Shown: in pieces, positions 23,293-32,084 of the stretch
Numbering within the stretch: the first letter of the stretch is position 1
Layout: each line of letters starts with the position of its first letter
Notes under the pieces: generated by a model
What the model was told of the DNA's origin: nothing
Databases searched by the model: none
The model's input: the letters and a program-made list of their open reading frames with translations, nothing else
Source of the DNA: Actinoplanes sp. NBRC 103695
GTDB lineage: Bacteria > Actinomycetota > Actinomycetes > Mycobacteriales > Micromonosporaceae
Assembly: GCF_030269485.1 (NCBI RefSeq)
Contig: NZ_BSTL01000007.1
Location: 75,204 to 139,203, forward strand
Direction of reading: 5' to 3'
Length of the DNA stretch: 64,000 bases
Program-made: the position numbers and the translations under genes

Positions 23293-23718
23293 TCATGGCT
23301 TCGTGGCCTTCTCGACTCCTGGCTTCCGGGCGTGAGCGCCGACGGACGCGACTGCTGCTGCGGCTAATGCGCAGGAGGCGGCTACCGCAGTGAATGCGGG
23401 GGCGTAACTGCGGGTGGTGGTGTGCAGGGCGGCTGCGGCGAGCGGTGCTGCGGCTTTGGCAAGCGTCATGGGTACGACGAGGATTCCGGCGAGGGTGGCG
23501 TAGCGGCGGGTGTCGTAGCGTTCGGCGAGTAGGACGGGTTTGGCGATGGTGGCGACGCCGAAGCCGATGACGGCGCCGATCGCGCCGCCAGTGCTCGCAC
23601 CGACGACAGGCAGCAGCAGCGCGGCGACGGCCTGGACGCTGAAAACAGCGGCGGTGACGGTGGTGGTGCGGTACCGGCGTTGCAGTCCGGTGGTGAGTAG
23701 ACGCCCGGCAACGGATAG
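23293..23718 (-). pseudogene. MFS transporter, 5'-truncated
   Basis: The last 140 residues of a major-facilitator protein are visible: four hydrophobic segments (AAVFSVQAVAALLLPVVG, AIGAVIGFGVATI, LAGILVVPMTLAKAA, FTAVAASCALAAAAVASV). The first eight helices are missing. Coding similarity stops abruptly at about 23718, exactly where the divergent ArsR fragment starts. One deletion removed both 5' ends. Confidence 0.7.
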
Positions 23719-23940
23719 TTGCAGTTGATGTCGATGATCGCCTCGGCGGATGGCGGGGAGATCTGCGTGTGCGACCTGACGCCCGCGTTCGAGTTGTCCG
23801 GGCCGACCATCTCGCACCACCTGCGCACGCTGCGCGAGGCCGGTCTGGTCAGCGCCGAACGTCGCGGGAGCTGGGTCTACTACAGGGCCGACCCACTCGT
23901 GTTGCGCCTGCTCGGCACGCCCGTCGCCGTCGCTGGCTGA
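23719..23940 (+). pseudogene. ArsR-family regulator, 5'-truncated
   Basis: Seventy-three residues cover the second half of an ArsR/SmtB repressor: LQLMSMIASADGG, the metal-site helix EICVCDLT, the recognition helix SGPTISHHLRTLREAGLV, and the wing RRGSWVYYRAD. The normal N-terminal helix that should precede LQLMSMIA is lost, and a TAG is in frame directly upstream. The Cys-Val-Cys metal site is retained, but translation would have to begin at a TTG. Confidence 0.72.
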
Positions 23941-24010
23941 GTAGAGGCCGCACCGCGCACATGACCATCAGGTGAACAACCCAGCGTCCTCTTGCCCTCA
24001 CCAGGCTTAC

Positions 24011-24039
24011 TCAGTGACCATTGAGTCAATGAACACTGA
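24011..24039. promoter_or_regulatory. ArsR-type operator overlapping the arsR-arsC start
   Basis: A 29-bp near-perfect palindrome, TCAGTG..CATTGA-G-TCAATG..CACTGA, in which 12 of 14 base pairs match. It is centred on the ATG at 24029. ArsR/SmtB repressors bind such 12-2-12-like sites over their own promoters. Confidence 0.72.
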
Positions 24040-24712
24040 GCAGAAATCACTGAGGGAACGGGCGCGGATCCACGCCGCACTCGGCGACCCGGCACGTCTC
24101 GCGATCGTGGACGCGCTGAGCCTCGGCGACGCCTCACCAGGAGAGATCGCCCTGGACCTTGAGATGCCGACGAACCTAGTCGCGCACCACGTCAAGGTCC
24201 TGGCCGACGCCGGGCTGCTGGAACGCACCCGCTCGGAGGCCGATAAGCGCCGCACCTACCTGCGGCTACGCCCGGAAACCCTCGCCCTGCTCACCCCGCC
24301 CCGGCTGCCCGACACGGCCCGGGTGGTGTTCGTCTGCACGCACAACTCGGCCCGCTCGCAGCTAGCCGCAGCGCTGTGGACCGACCGTACCCACCGGCCC
24401 GCCGCCTCGGCCGGGACGCATCCGGCGCAGCGGGTGCACCCCCGCGCCGTCACGGTCGCCCAACGCCACGGCCTGCACCTGGAGGCGACGGGGACCGCGC
24501 ACATCAGCGATGTGGTCACCGACGACGACCTGATCATCGCGGTCTGCGACAGCGCCCACGAAGACCTCACCGCCTCGGTGCGGCCACGGCTGCACTGGTC
24601 AGTGCCCGACCCGGTGCGCACCGACACCGACGCGGCGTTCGAGACCGCCTTTACCGATCTGGCCGGGCGCATTGAGCGCCTCGCGCCCACTCTCATCGGA
24701 GACCCGTCATGA
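24029..24712 (+). CDS. ArsR-ArsC fusion: repressor plus arsenate reductase
   Basis: A 227-residue fusion. Residues 5-85 are an ArsR-type winged helix (ALGDPARLAIVDALSLGDAS, NLVAHHVKVLADAGLLE). From about residue 97 comes a low-molecular-weight phosphatase/arsenate reductase domain with the CX5R loop CTHNSAR and a late DP (VPDPVRTD). It would repress the operon and act on arsenate or phosphotyrosine-like substrates. The ATG at 24029 lies within its palindromic operator, so a leaderless transcript is likely; an in-frame GTG at 23972 is the alternative. The TGA overlaps the next gene by four bases. Confidence 0.85.
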   Translation: MNTEQKSLRERARIHAALGDPARLAIVDALSLGDASPGEIALDLEMPTNLVAHHVKVLADAGLLERTRSEADKRRTYLRLRPETLALLTPPRLPDTARVVFVCTHNSARSQLAAALWTDRTHRPAASAGTHPAQRVHPRAVTVAQRHGLHLEATGTAHISDVVTDDDLIIAVCDSAHEDLTASVRPRLHWSVPDPVRTDTDAAFETAFTDLAGRIERLAPTLIGDPS

Positions 24713-25365
24713 CCGACACCACCGTGTACTGGCGTCCTGATCTCTCCATCGACCAAACCCTGGCGCTGAAGACCGCGGCGACGCGCCTTGCCGCCGAGTT
24801 CGACGGCACCTACGGCCCCGAGACCATCGAACGGTTCCTGCACACCAGCTACGACCAGTTCGCCACCATCGGCAGCATCCCGAACTTCCTGCCGCTTCTC
24901 GCCGAACGCTTCGTCCGCCAGCGGTTGCAGGCCCTCGCCCGCGTCGAAGGCCACCAGCGCGACGGCAAACCGGTCGTGTTGTTCCTGTGCACCCACAACG
25001 CCGGCCGCTCGCAGATGGCACTCGGCTTCTTCAACCACCTCGCCGGTGACCGCGCGGTCGCCTGGTCCGGTGGCTCCGAGCCCGGCACCGAGGTCAACGC
25101 CGCTGCCATCGCGGCCATGCGCGAACGCGACATCGACATCTCCGGCGAGTACCCCAAGCCCTGGACCGATGAAGTCGTCCGCGCCGCCGACGTTGTGATC
25201 ACCATGGGCTGCGGCGACGCCTGCCCCGTGTTCCCCGGCACCCGGTATGAGAACTGGGACCTCGAAGACCCTGCCGGCCTGGACGTTGCCGACGTGCGGC
25301 CGATCCGCGACGAGCTCGAACGCCGCGTCCGGCAACTTCTCGACGACCTGCACGTCCCCGCCTGA
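24709..25365 (+). CDS. arsC: ArsC arsenate reductase with N-terminal three-helix domain
   Basis: A 218-residue protein. The first 75 residues are a helical domain (LALKTAATRLAAEFDG, YGPETIERFLHTSYDQF) seen in actinobacterial low-molecular-weight phosphatase-type ArsC proteins. From about 85 comes the catalytic domain with CX5R ([11 protein letters not shown]) and [12 protein letters not shown] carrying further cysteines. Such enzymes reduce arsenate with mycothiol or thioredoxin. It is coupled to the arsR-arsC fusion by an ATGA overlap. Confidence 0.9.
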   Translation: MTDTTVYWRPDLSIDQTLALKTAATRLAAEFDGTYGPETIERFLHTSYDQFATIGSIPNFLPLLAERFVRQRLQALARVEGHQRDGKPVVLFLCTHNAGRSQMALGFFNHLAGDRAVAWSGGSEPGTEVNAAAIAAMRERDIDISGEYPKPWTDEVVRAADVVITMGCGDACPVFPGTRYENWDLEDPAGLDVADVRPIRDELERRVRQLLDDLHVPA

Positions 25366-25407
25366 GCCCGCCCTCACCTGCCCTTAGCATCTGGAGAGCC
25401 CGTACTC

Positions 25408-26160
25408 ATGAACCCTGTTGCGACCTGGCGGCGACTGTTGGCCGAGTTCGTCGGCACCGCGCTGCTGGTCACCGCCGTCGTCGGCTCCGGCGTCATGGCG
25501 ACCACCCTGTCGCCCGACGACGTCGGCCTGCAGTTGCTCGAAAACTCGGTCGCCACCGCGTTCGCGCTCGGTGCGCTGATCCTGACGTTCGGGCGGGTAT
25601 CCGGCGCGCACTTCAACCCGGTCGTGTCCGCCGCGGACTGGTTCCTCGGCCGCCGTACCGGGACCGGCATGAGCGCCGCCCACCTCGGCGGGTACGCCAT
25701 CGCCCAAACGCTCGGGGCGATCGCCGGGTCGATCCTGGCGAACCTGATGTTCGACCTGGCCGCCGTCGACTTCTCCGGCAAAGACCGCTCCGCCGGACAC
25801 CTGTGGCTCGGCGAGGTCGTCGCCACCACCGGATTGATCTTGCTGATCTTTGCCCTGGCCCGCTCCGGTCGGTCCACGGTCGCCCCGGCAGCGGTAGGCG
25901 CCTACATCGGAGGCGCCTACTGGTTCACCTCCTCGACCAGCTTCGCCAACCCGGCCGTCACGATCGGCCGGGCCTTCACCGACACCTTCGCCGGGATCGC
26001 ACCCGCCTCCGTGCCCAGCTTCATCGGCGCCCAGATCATCGGCCTCGTCGTCGGTGCCGGGCTCCTGCTCGCCCTCTATCCGGGGGTCGGGCAGAGCGCT
26101 GACGAGGTCGTCGTCCACCAAGACGCGACCGAACCGGCCGCACCGGCGGCCCGCCGATGA
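25408..26160 (+). CDS. Aquaglyceroporin-type arsenite channel (AqpS-like)
   Basis: A 250-residue MIP channel with six membrane helices and two half-helix motifs, HFNPVV (NPV instead of NPA) near 70 and FANPAV near 182. In Sinorhizobium an ars-operon aquaglyceroporin, AqpS, releases arsenite formed by ArsC. Its place between two arsC genes and the lack of ArsB or Acr3 make the same role likely here. It could also admit glycerol or other small solutes. Confidence 0.88.
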   Translation: MNPVATWRRLLAEFVGTALLVTAVVGSGVMATTLSPDDVGLQLLENSVATAFALGALILTFGRVSGAHFNPVVSAADWFLGRRTGTGMSAAHLGGYAIAQTLGAIAGSILANLMFDLAAVDFSGKDRSAGHLWLGEVVATTGLILLIFALARSGRSTVAPAAVGAYIGGAYWFTSSTSFANPAVTIGRAFTDTFAGIAPASVPSFIGAQIIGLVVGAGLLLALYPGVGQSADEVVVHQDATEPAAPAARR

Positions 26161-26281
26161 CCCACCCATGACCAGCCCTGCCCCACACCGTACGGACCCG
26201 TTCCGTGCACTGATCAACACTGCCTACGGCACCGGACAACACCAGGCACTGAACGCCACCAACAACCAGGAGAGACACCCG

Positions 26282-26689
26282 ATGAGTGACAAGCCCAGCG
26301 TCCTGTTCGTCTGCGTGCACAACGCCGGCCGCTCCCAAATGGCCGCCGGATGGCTACGCCACCTCGCCGGGGACACCGTCGAGGTCCGCTCGGCTGGCTC
26401 CGCCCCGGGCAAGACCATCAACCCGGCCGCCGCCGAGGCCATGGCTGAGGTCGGCATCGACATCACCGACCAAACACCCAAGAAGCTGGAATGGGAAACC
26501 GCCGAAAGCAGCGACGTAATCATCACCATGGGCTGCGGCGACGCCTGCCCCATCTTCCCGGGCAAGCGCTACGAGGACTGGAAACTTGAGGACCCGGCTG
26601 GTCAGGGCGTCGAGGCTGTGCGCCCGATCCGCGACGAGATCAAGGCCAGGATCGAGAAACTGCTCGCCGAGCTCGTCCCGGCCGCCTGA
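26282..26689 (+). CDS. arsC: ArsC arsenate reductase, stand-alone
   Basis: A 135-residue low-molecular-weight phosphatase-type arsenate reductase. [11 protein letters not shown] gives the CX5R loop at residues 11-17, [12 protein letters not shown] carries two further Cys, and LEDPAGQ the DP loop. It is a close paralogue of the catalytic half of the preceding ArsC. AGGAGA lies 8 bases before the ATG and excludes a longer upstream start. It starts 121 bases after the channel gene. Confidence 0.92.
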   Translation: MSDKPSVLFVCVHNAGRSQMAAGWLRHLAGDTVEVRSAGSAPGKTINPAAAEAMAEVGIDITDQTPKKLEWETAESSDVIITMGCGDACPIFPGKRYEDWKLEDPAGQGVEAVRPIRDEIKARIEKLLAELVPAA

Positions 26690-26690
26690 C

Positions 26691-27859
26691 ATGGAGCCCG
26701 ATGTGGTCCGAAACCTGATCATCATCGGCTCGGGACCGTCCGGTTACACGGCCGCGCTGTATGCGGCTCGGGCGAACCTGAAGCCACGGTCGCCTTCGCC
26801 TACGACCGGCTGGTCATCGGCACCGGCGCTGTTCCCGCCCTGCCGCCCATCAACGGCATCGACCACCTCGGCCCCGCCGACGGTGTGCACGTCCTGCACT
26901 CGATGGGCGATATGTTCGCCGTGGTGCAATCCCTGGAAGAGCGCCAGGCACGCACCGCGATCATCGTCGGCGCCGGCTACATCGGCCTGGAGATGGCCGA
27001 AGCACTCACCACGCGCGGCCTCGCCGTCACCCTGCTGGAACAGCTCGACCAGGTCATGCCCACCATCGACGCCGACCTCGCAGCACCACTGGCCGACCAC
27101 CTACGCGAGCACGACGTCAACGTCCAGCACGGCACCAAAGTACGAGCCATCACCGCGAACGGCGGCGCACTGACCGTCGACACCGACCGGGGCAACCACC
27201 ACGGCGACATCGTTCTCATCGTTACCGGCGTACGACCCGACACTGAGCTTGCTGCGACGGCCGGGGCCGAACTCGGCCTCCGAGCGGCCATCGCCGTCGA
27301 CCGGCACATGCGCACCAACCTGCCCGACGTCTACGCCGCCGGTGACTGCGTGCACACCTACCACCGCCTCCTCGACCGCCACGTCTACCTACCACTGGGC
27401 AGCACCGCCCACAAACAAGGCCGCGTCGCCGGCGTCAACGCACTCGGCGGCAACGCCACCTTCGCGGGATCGCTGGGCACTCAGGCCGTCAAGGTCTTCG
27501 ATCTCGTCACCGCGGGGACCGGCCTGCGTGACCACGCCGCCCGCGACGCGGGCTACGACCCGGTCACCGTCGCCACCACCGACGACCACAAGGCTTACTA
27601 CCCCGGCGCCACGCCCATCCGCATCCGCGTCACCGCAGACCGCTCCACCGGCCGCCTGCTCGGCGCTCAGATGCTCGGCTCACGTGGCGCGGAAGTCGCC
27701 AAACGTATCGACACCTTCGCCACCGCCATCAGCTACGGCGCCACCGTCGCCGACATCGCCGACCTGGACCTGTCTTACACCCCACCACTCGGTAGCCCCT
27801 GGGACGCTGTCCAAATCGCCACCGACACCTGGAGACGTACCGTCGGCGCCTCAGCTTGA
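26691..27859 (+). pseudogene. Chimeric remnant: thioredoxin reductase start joined out of frame to a CoA-disulfide-reductase-like protein
   Basis: The ATG at 26691 opens a thioredoxin reductase N-terminus ([20 protein letters not shown]). After about 32 codons (near 26787) the similarity jumps to the middle of a pyridine nucleotide-disulfide reductase of the CoA-disulfide-reductase type, in another frame ([14 protein letters not shown], then [14 protein letters not shown] and VYAAGDC). The downstream part could start at 26885 and give 324 residues, but it lacks its FAD-binding N-terminus. A deletion fused two ars-operon flavoprotein genes. Neither product should be functional. Confidence 0.8.
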
Positions 27860-28134
27860 GGCCAGTTGGGAGATGCGGCAGGCACGGCCTGGTGCGGCGG
27901 CGCAGAAATCTTCTGGTGCCCCCGGGGCAGGGAACCAATCTGCGATAGATAGCCACCGCTACCGCCACGCCACCGGACGGCCCCGGGCGTCGGATGCCCC
28001 CCGTTTACCCCCCGAAAACCCCTGCAAGTGGTGACCCTCGGTGATAGGCGTTGACAAGCCCCGGCCCAGGTTTGCGCAGGCCAACGGCAACTTCTAACGA
28101 TCAATGACAAGTCCGGGACCGTGACTTTCGGTAA
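27860..28134. other. Right-end non-coding DNA of the element
   Basis: No gene is seen. The sequence ACCCCCCGAAAACCCC at 28007 nearly repeats 20075 and may be an integrase arm-type site. Confidence 0.45.
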
Positions 28135-28169
28135 GAGGGGGTCTGGGGTTCAAATCCCCACAGCTCCAC
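28135..28169 (+). repeat. attR: right copy of the 35-bp att core
   Basis: Identical over 35 bases to the tRNA-Ala 3' end at 19973-20007 and followed by CAAC. Only the T-arm and 3' acceptor strand remain, so it is not a tRNA gene. Confidence 0.9.
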
Positions 28170-28177
28170 CAACAATC

Positions 28178-28216
28178 AGTGGCCTTCGTCCGCGGAAAGC
28201 GGGGACCGAGGCCACT
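28178..28216 (+). terminator. Hairpin after attR, original tRNA-Ala terminator
   Basis: AGTGGCCT..GTCC pairs with GGAC..AGGCCACT around a short loop and is followed by CTTCATTTCC. It is the probable terminator of the tRNA gene before the element inserted. The stretch from here to 28461 shows no gene. Confidence 0.6.
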
Positions 28217-28461
28217 CTTCATTTCCGCTCCGGTATCGCTTTTTCGCATAGGCGGAAAGTGTTGCTCGAAATCGCGGTCATTCTTCTGACAGCGGCATTG
28301 GCATGATCGCAGTGGTGGCGCGGATAGAGGCGTCTGCGCAGCTCAACGGGTGTGTGGTGCATTGCCGTGGGCGCGACTGGACGCAAAGGCGACGATCCAT
28401 CGACCTGGATGGCACGTTAGGGGGATGATGCACCCCCTCGCCCGGATGTTCCCATGCTGGG

Positions 28462-30150
28462 ATGAAAAGGGTTCGCGTGTCTGGCGCGGGGGTCGCTGCG
28501 CTTGCCCTGTTAACCGTGTTCGTCGCTCCGCCGTCGCCCGCGGCGGCCGCTGATGTGCACGTGATCCCACCCGACCCGGTGGCGATCGACGATCTGGGCG
28601 CGTTGCTCGAAATCTATGGCGCGTCCGCCACCAAGCCGCGAGCACGGGTCGCGGATCCGACGGCGACAGCCGGTTGCGGCAGCCCCGCTGTCGATCCGGT
28701 GCTCGACGACGAACGTATCGTCGTCAAGATCGAGCCCGTCCACTCCTTCACCGTGGGGGCCATCCCGGCCTCGTCGTGGCGCAACCCGCCGTCGGCCGAT
28801 CCGACCTGGCGGCTCAACTATCTCGGTCTGATGTGGATGAAATCGATCGCCCGGCGGGCGGCGATGGACGGTCAGACCAAGGCGCTGACGGTCATCGTCA
28901 ATCAGGCGCTGAAGTTCTATCAGCAGAACCCCGACCCGGGTAGCAACAAGTACGGGTGGGACGAGGGCACCGCGCTGCGACGGCTCGAGACCATGAACTG
29001 CCTGTATGCGTTGACGAACAACCCCGCGCTGCGGCCGGGCATGTGGGCCGACGCCAAGGTGCAGATGGGCACCCGGTACTACGGGCCGCCGAACTACAAG
29101 GTGCACAACCACGGCCTGATGGCCAACCTGCAACTGCTCCGCGCGGGCCAGCAGCTCAACATTCCGGAGTGGCGGAAACTCGCCGCCGACCGGATGGCGA
29201 GCGAGGCGCCGAAGTCGTTCTCGGGGGCCGGCACCTCGTTCGAGCAGTCGTCGATGTACCAGGGGGTCAACGCGACCCTGTGGGGCACGGCGGTGACCAA
29301 ACTGACCGAGGCGGGCAACACCACCGCGGCCGGCAAGGTCAACAAGGTGGTCGGCCCGGCCAGGGTCGTCTACCAGTGGATGACCCAGCCGGACGGGAAC
29401 ATCACCCAGGTCGGCAACTCGTACGAGCAGGCGGGGCAGAAGGGTTCGCTGACCGCCCCGCGGGTGTTCCGGGACATGCAGACCGGCTGGGCGATCGGCC
29501 GGTGGTCGTGGACCGACCCGAACGCGGTCTACTACACGATCCGTACCGGTCCGTCGAAGTTCGCGCACGGCCAGCATGACCGGGCCGGCGGCGTGACGTT
29601 CTCGGCGAAGGGTGTCCGGGTCCTGGTGGGTCCGGGTGCCTTCTCGTACGACACGACGAACAACTACGCGCTCTACCAGATGGGACCGCAGAGCCAGAAC
29701 GTGGCGCTGCCGGGCGGCAAGGCCGTGACGAACGCCGGTGGCACGTTCACCGCGTGGAAGGAACAGGCGCCGGCGCACGCCTGGACGGTCTCGGACAAGA
29801 TGTTCGGGGTGGCACACACCCGGGGCGTCAACATCAACCGGGACACCGTGGCGATGCGGGTCAGCGACAGCTTCCCGTCGTCGGTGTCGGTGTGGCGGCA
29901 GTACTGGCACCTCGACCCGAAGTGGACGCTCGTGTCCGGCGGGGCGAACGGCGTCAAGCTGGTGTTCGCGCACCCGTCCGGGCGGCGGCTGACGGTCACC
30001 ACGAACGGCCGGGTGTCCAACGTCGTGAAGGGCGTCACCCGGCCACCGGCCGGCTGGCACTTCCCGAAGTTCGGGTCGCGGGTGCAGGGTTACGAGGTCG
30101 TGATCCGCTCCTACGGCCGGGCGAGCACGACCACGTTCCAGGTCAGCTGA
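28462..30150 (+). CDS. Secreted heparinase II/III-like polysaccharide lyase, copy 1
   Basis: A 562-residue protein with a signal peptide (MKRVRVSG, hydrophobic core, AAAADVH). The mature part has an alpha-toroid half with [20 protein letters not shown] and [18 protein letters not shown], then a beta-rich half beginning [14 protein letters not shown] and including SQNVALPGG. This is the layout of heparinase II/III-like lyases, which cleave uronic-acid polysaccharides by beta-elimination; H and N in VHNHG and the His in HGQHD are candidate catalytic residues. Substrate is unknown. It is the first of three tandem paralogues and has its own terminator at 30166. Confidence 0.82.
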   Translation: MKRVRVSGAGVAALALLTVFVAPPSPAAAADVHVIPPDPVAIDDLGALLEIYGASATKPRARVADPTATAGCGSPAVDPVLDDERIVVKIEPVHSFTVGAIPASSWRNPPSADPTWRLNYLGLMWMKSIARRAAMDGQTKALTVIVNQALKFYQQNPDPGSNKYGWDEGTALRRLETMNCLYALTNNPALRPGMWADAKVQMGTRYYGPPNYKVHNHGLMANLQLLRAGQQLNIPEWRKLAADRMASEAPKSFSGAGTSFEQSSMYQGVNATLWGTAVTKLTEAGNTTAAGKVNKVVGPARVVYQWMTQPDGNITQVGNSYEQAGQKGSLTAPRVFRDMQTGWAIGRWSWTDPNAVYYTIRTGPSKFAHGQHDRAGGVTFSAKGVRVLVGPGAFSYDTTNNYALYQMGPQSQNVALPGGKAVTNAGGTFTAWKEQAPAHAWTVSDKMFGVAHTRGVNINRDTVAMRVSDSFPSSVSVWRQYWHLDPKWTLVSGGANGVKLVFAHPSGRRLTVTTNGRVSNVVKGVTRPPAGWHFPKFGSRVQGYEVVIRSYGRASTTTFQVS

Positions 30151-30165
30151 GACACGCACGACGAG

Positions 30166-30194
30166 CGCGGCCGGCCTTGGTGCCGGCCGCGTTT
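30166..30194 (+). terminator. Terminator after lyase copy 1
   Basis: CGCGGCCGGC and GCCGGCCGCG form a perfect 10-bp stem with a 6-base loop, followed by TTT. Confidence 0.75.
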
Positions 30195-30277
30195 CGCGTC
30201 TGTTGTGGATCTCATCACTGGGAGATATGTACGAAAACCTGAAGACGCGTAGCGATGGATAGTGTTCGATCGCGGGC

Positions 30278-31966
30278 ATGATGAGAACGCTTCGCGTACT
30301 GGTTTCGGGGGTTGTCGCGAGCGCACTGCCATTGGTGTTGCTGGCGACGCCGGCCTCCGCGGCAGCTGACGTGCATGTAGTCCCCTCCGACCCGCTGGTG
30401 TCCGACGACGCCAAGGCCGTTGTCGAGACCTACCGGGCGGTCGTCCCGTCCGTGCGGAAGAAGAAGCTGGACGACCCGACGGCCAACTATGGTTGTGGCG
30501 CCGCCGCGGCCGACCCGGTTCCCGACGGCGAACCGATCGTGGTGAGCCTGCCGCCGGGGCCGAACTTCACCGTCGGCTCGATCCCGGCGTCGTCCTGGCG
30601 CAACCCGCCGGAGACCGACGCCACCTGGAAGATGAACTACCTGGGCCTGATGTGGATGAAGGGCCTGGCCCGCCGGGCGGCGATCGACGACCAGCAGCAG
30701 TCGCTGCAGGCCCTGGTCGACCAGGCGGTCAAGTACTACCAGCAGAACCCGGACCCGGGCACCGCCGTCGACGGGTGGGACGAGGGCACCGCGCTGCGGC
30801 GCCTGGAGTCGATGAACTGTCTCTACGCCCTGACCCAGGCCGAGGTCCTGCGGCCGGGCATGACGTCCGACGCCAACGTGCTGCTCAGCGCGCGCTACTA
30901 CGGCCCGCCGAACTTCCCGGTGCACAACCACGGCCTGATGGCCAACCTGCAGCTCGTCCGGGCGAGCGTGCTGCTCGGCGTCGCGAACTGGAAGAGCACC
31001 GCGATCCGTCGCCTGACCGACGAGGCGCCGCAGGTGTTCTCGTCGCTGGGCGTCTCGTGGGAGCAGTCGTCGTCGTACCAGAACGTCAACGCCCTCGGCT
31101 GGAAGCTGGCGGCGGACGTGCTGCGTGAGTCGGGTGAGACCTCCGCGGCCGACAACATCATGGTCACCGTGGCCAAGGCGAAGACCGCCTGGGAGTGGAT
31201 GACCGAGCCGGACGGCAAGATCGTGCAGATCGGCGACTCTGACGAGGAGCCCGGCGCGACCAGCACGCTGACCACGCCGCGGAACTTCCGGGACGACCAG
31301 ACCGGCTGGGCGATCGGCCGCTGGTCGTGGACCGACCCGCAGGCCGCCTACTACTCGGTCCGCTACGGCCCGGCCCGGCGCGCGCACGGCCAGCACGACC
31401 GCGCGGGCGGCGTGACGTACTCGGTGAAGGGCGTCCGCGTCCTGGTGAACCCGGGACGTTTCTCCAACGACCGGACCGAGAACTACAACCTGTACGGCCT
31501 GAGCCCGCAGAGCCACAACGTCGCGCTCCCGGACGACCCGGAGGTCACCAACAACGGTGGCTCGATCACCGCGGCGACGATCACCGGCCCGGCTCACGCG
31601 TACGCCGTCTCGGACACCATGTTCGGCATCGCGCACACCCGGGACATCAACGTCAACCGGGACACCGCGACCATGCGGGTGACGGACAACTTCCCGGCCA
31701 AGGACCTGTGGCGGCAGTACTGGCACCTGGACCCGGCCTGGACCGTCGTCTCGGCGCCGCTGAACGGCACCCAGCTGGTGTTCTCGCACCCGTCCGGGCG
31801 CCGGCTGACGATCACCACCACCGGCCGGACGTCCAGCATCGTCCAGGGCATCACCCGCCCGCCGGCGGGCTGGCACTTCCCGGAGTTCGGGGTTCGGGTC
31901 TGGAACAACGAGATCGTGCTGCGCTCGTACGGTCGCGCGAGCGTCACGACCTTCACCGTCAGCTGA
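30278..31966 (+). CDS. Secreted heparinase II/III-like polysaccharide lyase, copy 2
   Basis: A 562-residue paralogue of the preceding gene with the same signal peptide plan (MMRTLRVLVSG, then TPASAAADVHV). It keeps [38 protein letters not shown] and SHNVALPDD. It also shares SDEE after the conserved IVQIGD, which copy 1 lacks (ITQVGNSYE). A terminator at 31980 ends the unit, so the three genes are probably separately controlled. Confidence 0.82.
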   Translation: MMRTLRVLVSGVVASALPLVLLATPASAAADVHVVPSDPLVSDDAKAVVETYRAVVPSVRKKKLDDPTANYGCGAAAADPVPDGEPIVVSLPPGPNFTVGSIPASSWRNPPETDATWKMNYLGLMWMKGLARRAAIDDQQQSLQALVDQAVKYYQQNPDPGTAVDGWDEGTALRRLESMNCLYALTQAEVLRPGMTSDANVLLSARYYGPPNFPVHNHGLMANLQLVRASVLLGVANWKSTAIRRLTDEAPQVFSSLGVSWEQSSSYQNVNALGWKLAADVLRESGETSAADNIMVTVAKAKTAWEWMTEPDGKIVQIGDSDEEPGATSTLTTPRNFRDDQTGWAIGRWSWTDPQAAYYSVRYGPARRAHGQHDRAGGVTYSVKGVRVLVNPGRFSNDRTENYNLYGLSPQSHNVALPDDPEVTNNGGSITAATITGPAHAYAVSDTMFGIAHTRDINVNRDTATMRVTDNFPAKDLWRQYWHLDPAWTVVSAPLNGTQLVFSHPSGRRLTITTTGRTSSIVQGITRPPAGWHFPEFGVRVWNNEIVLRSYGRASVTTFTVS

Positions 31967-31979
31967 CCCTTCGATCACA

Positions 31980-32009
31980 GGGCGGCGCGATCGTCAGGCC
32001 GCGCCGCCC
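31980..32009 (+). terminator. Terminator after lyase copy 2
   Basis: GGGCGGCGCG and CGCGCCGCCC form a perfect 10-bp stem with a 10-base loop; a short T-rich tract follows about 9 bases later. Confidence 0.65.
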
Positions 32010-32084
32010 TCGGTCGATCTTTCAGTTGTGGGATTCGACCGGAAAGCTGAGGACGCCCAGGGTTTCGTAAGGTTCGATGCCTTG

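Larger units (their letters stand above)
19973..28169. mobile_element. Decayed integrative element in tRNA-Ala carrying an arsenic operon
   Basis: A 35-bp direct repeat (19973-20007 and 28135-28169) bounds about 8.2 kb. The first copy is the 3' end of the tRNA-Ala gene and the second is a stand-alone tRNA fragment, the classic result of tyrosine-integrase insertion. Inside are a 5'-truncated integrase, an IS5-type transposase fragment, a serine-recombinase fragment, an FAD monooxygenase, a broken MFS/ArsR pair, four ars genes and a chimeric reductase remnant. With a broken integrase it is probably fixed. Confidence 0.88.

Noticed and set aside
28135..28169. A second tRNA-Ala gene
   Set aside because: Only the T-arm and 3' acceptor strand are present; it is the attR copy.
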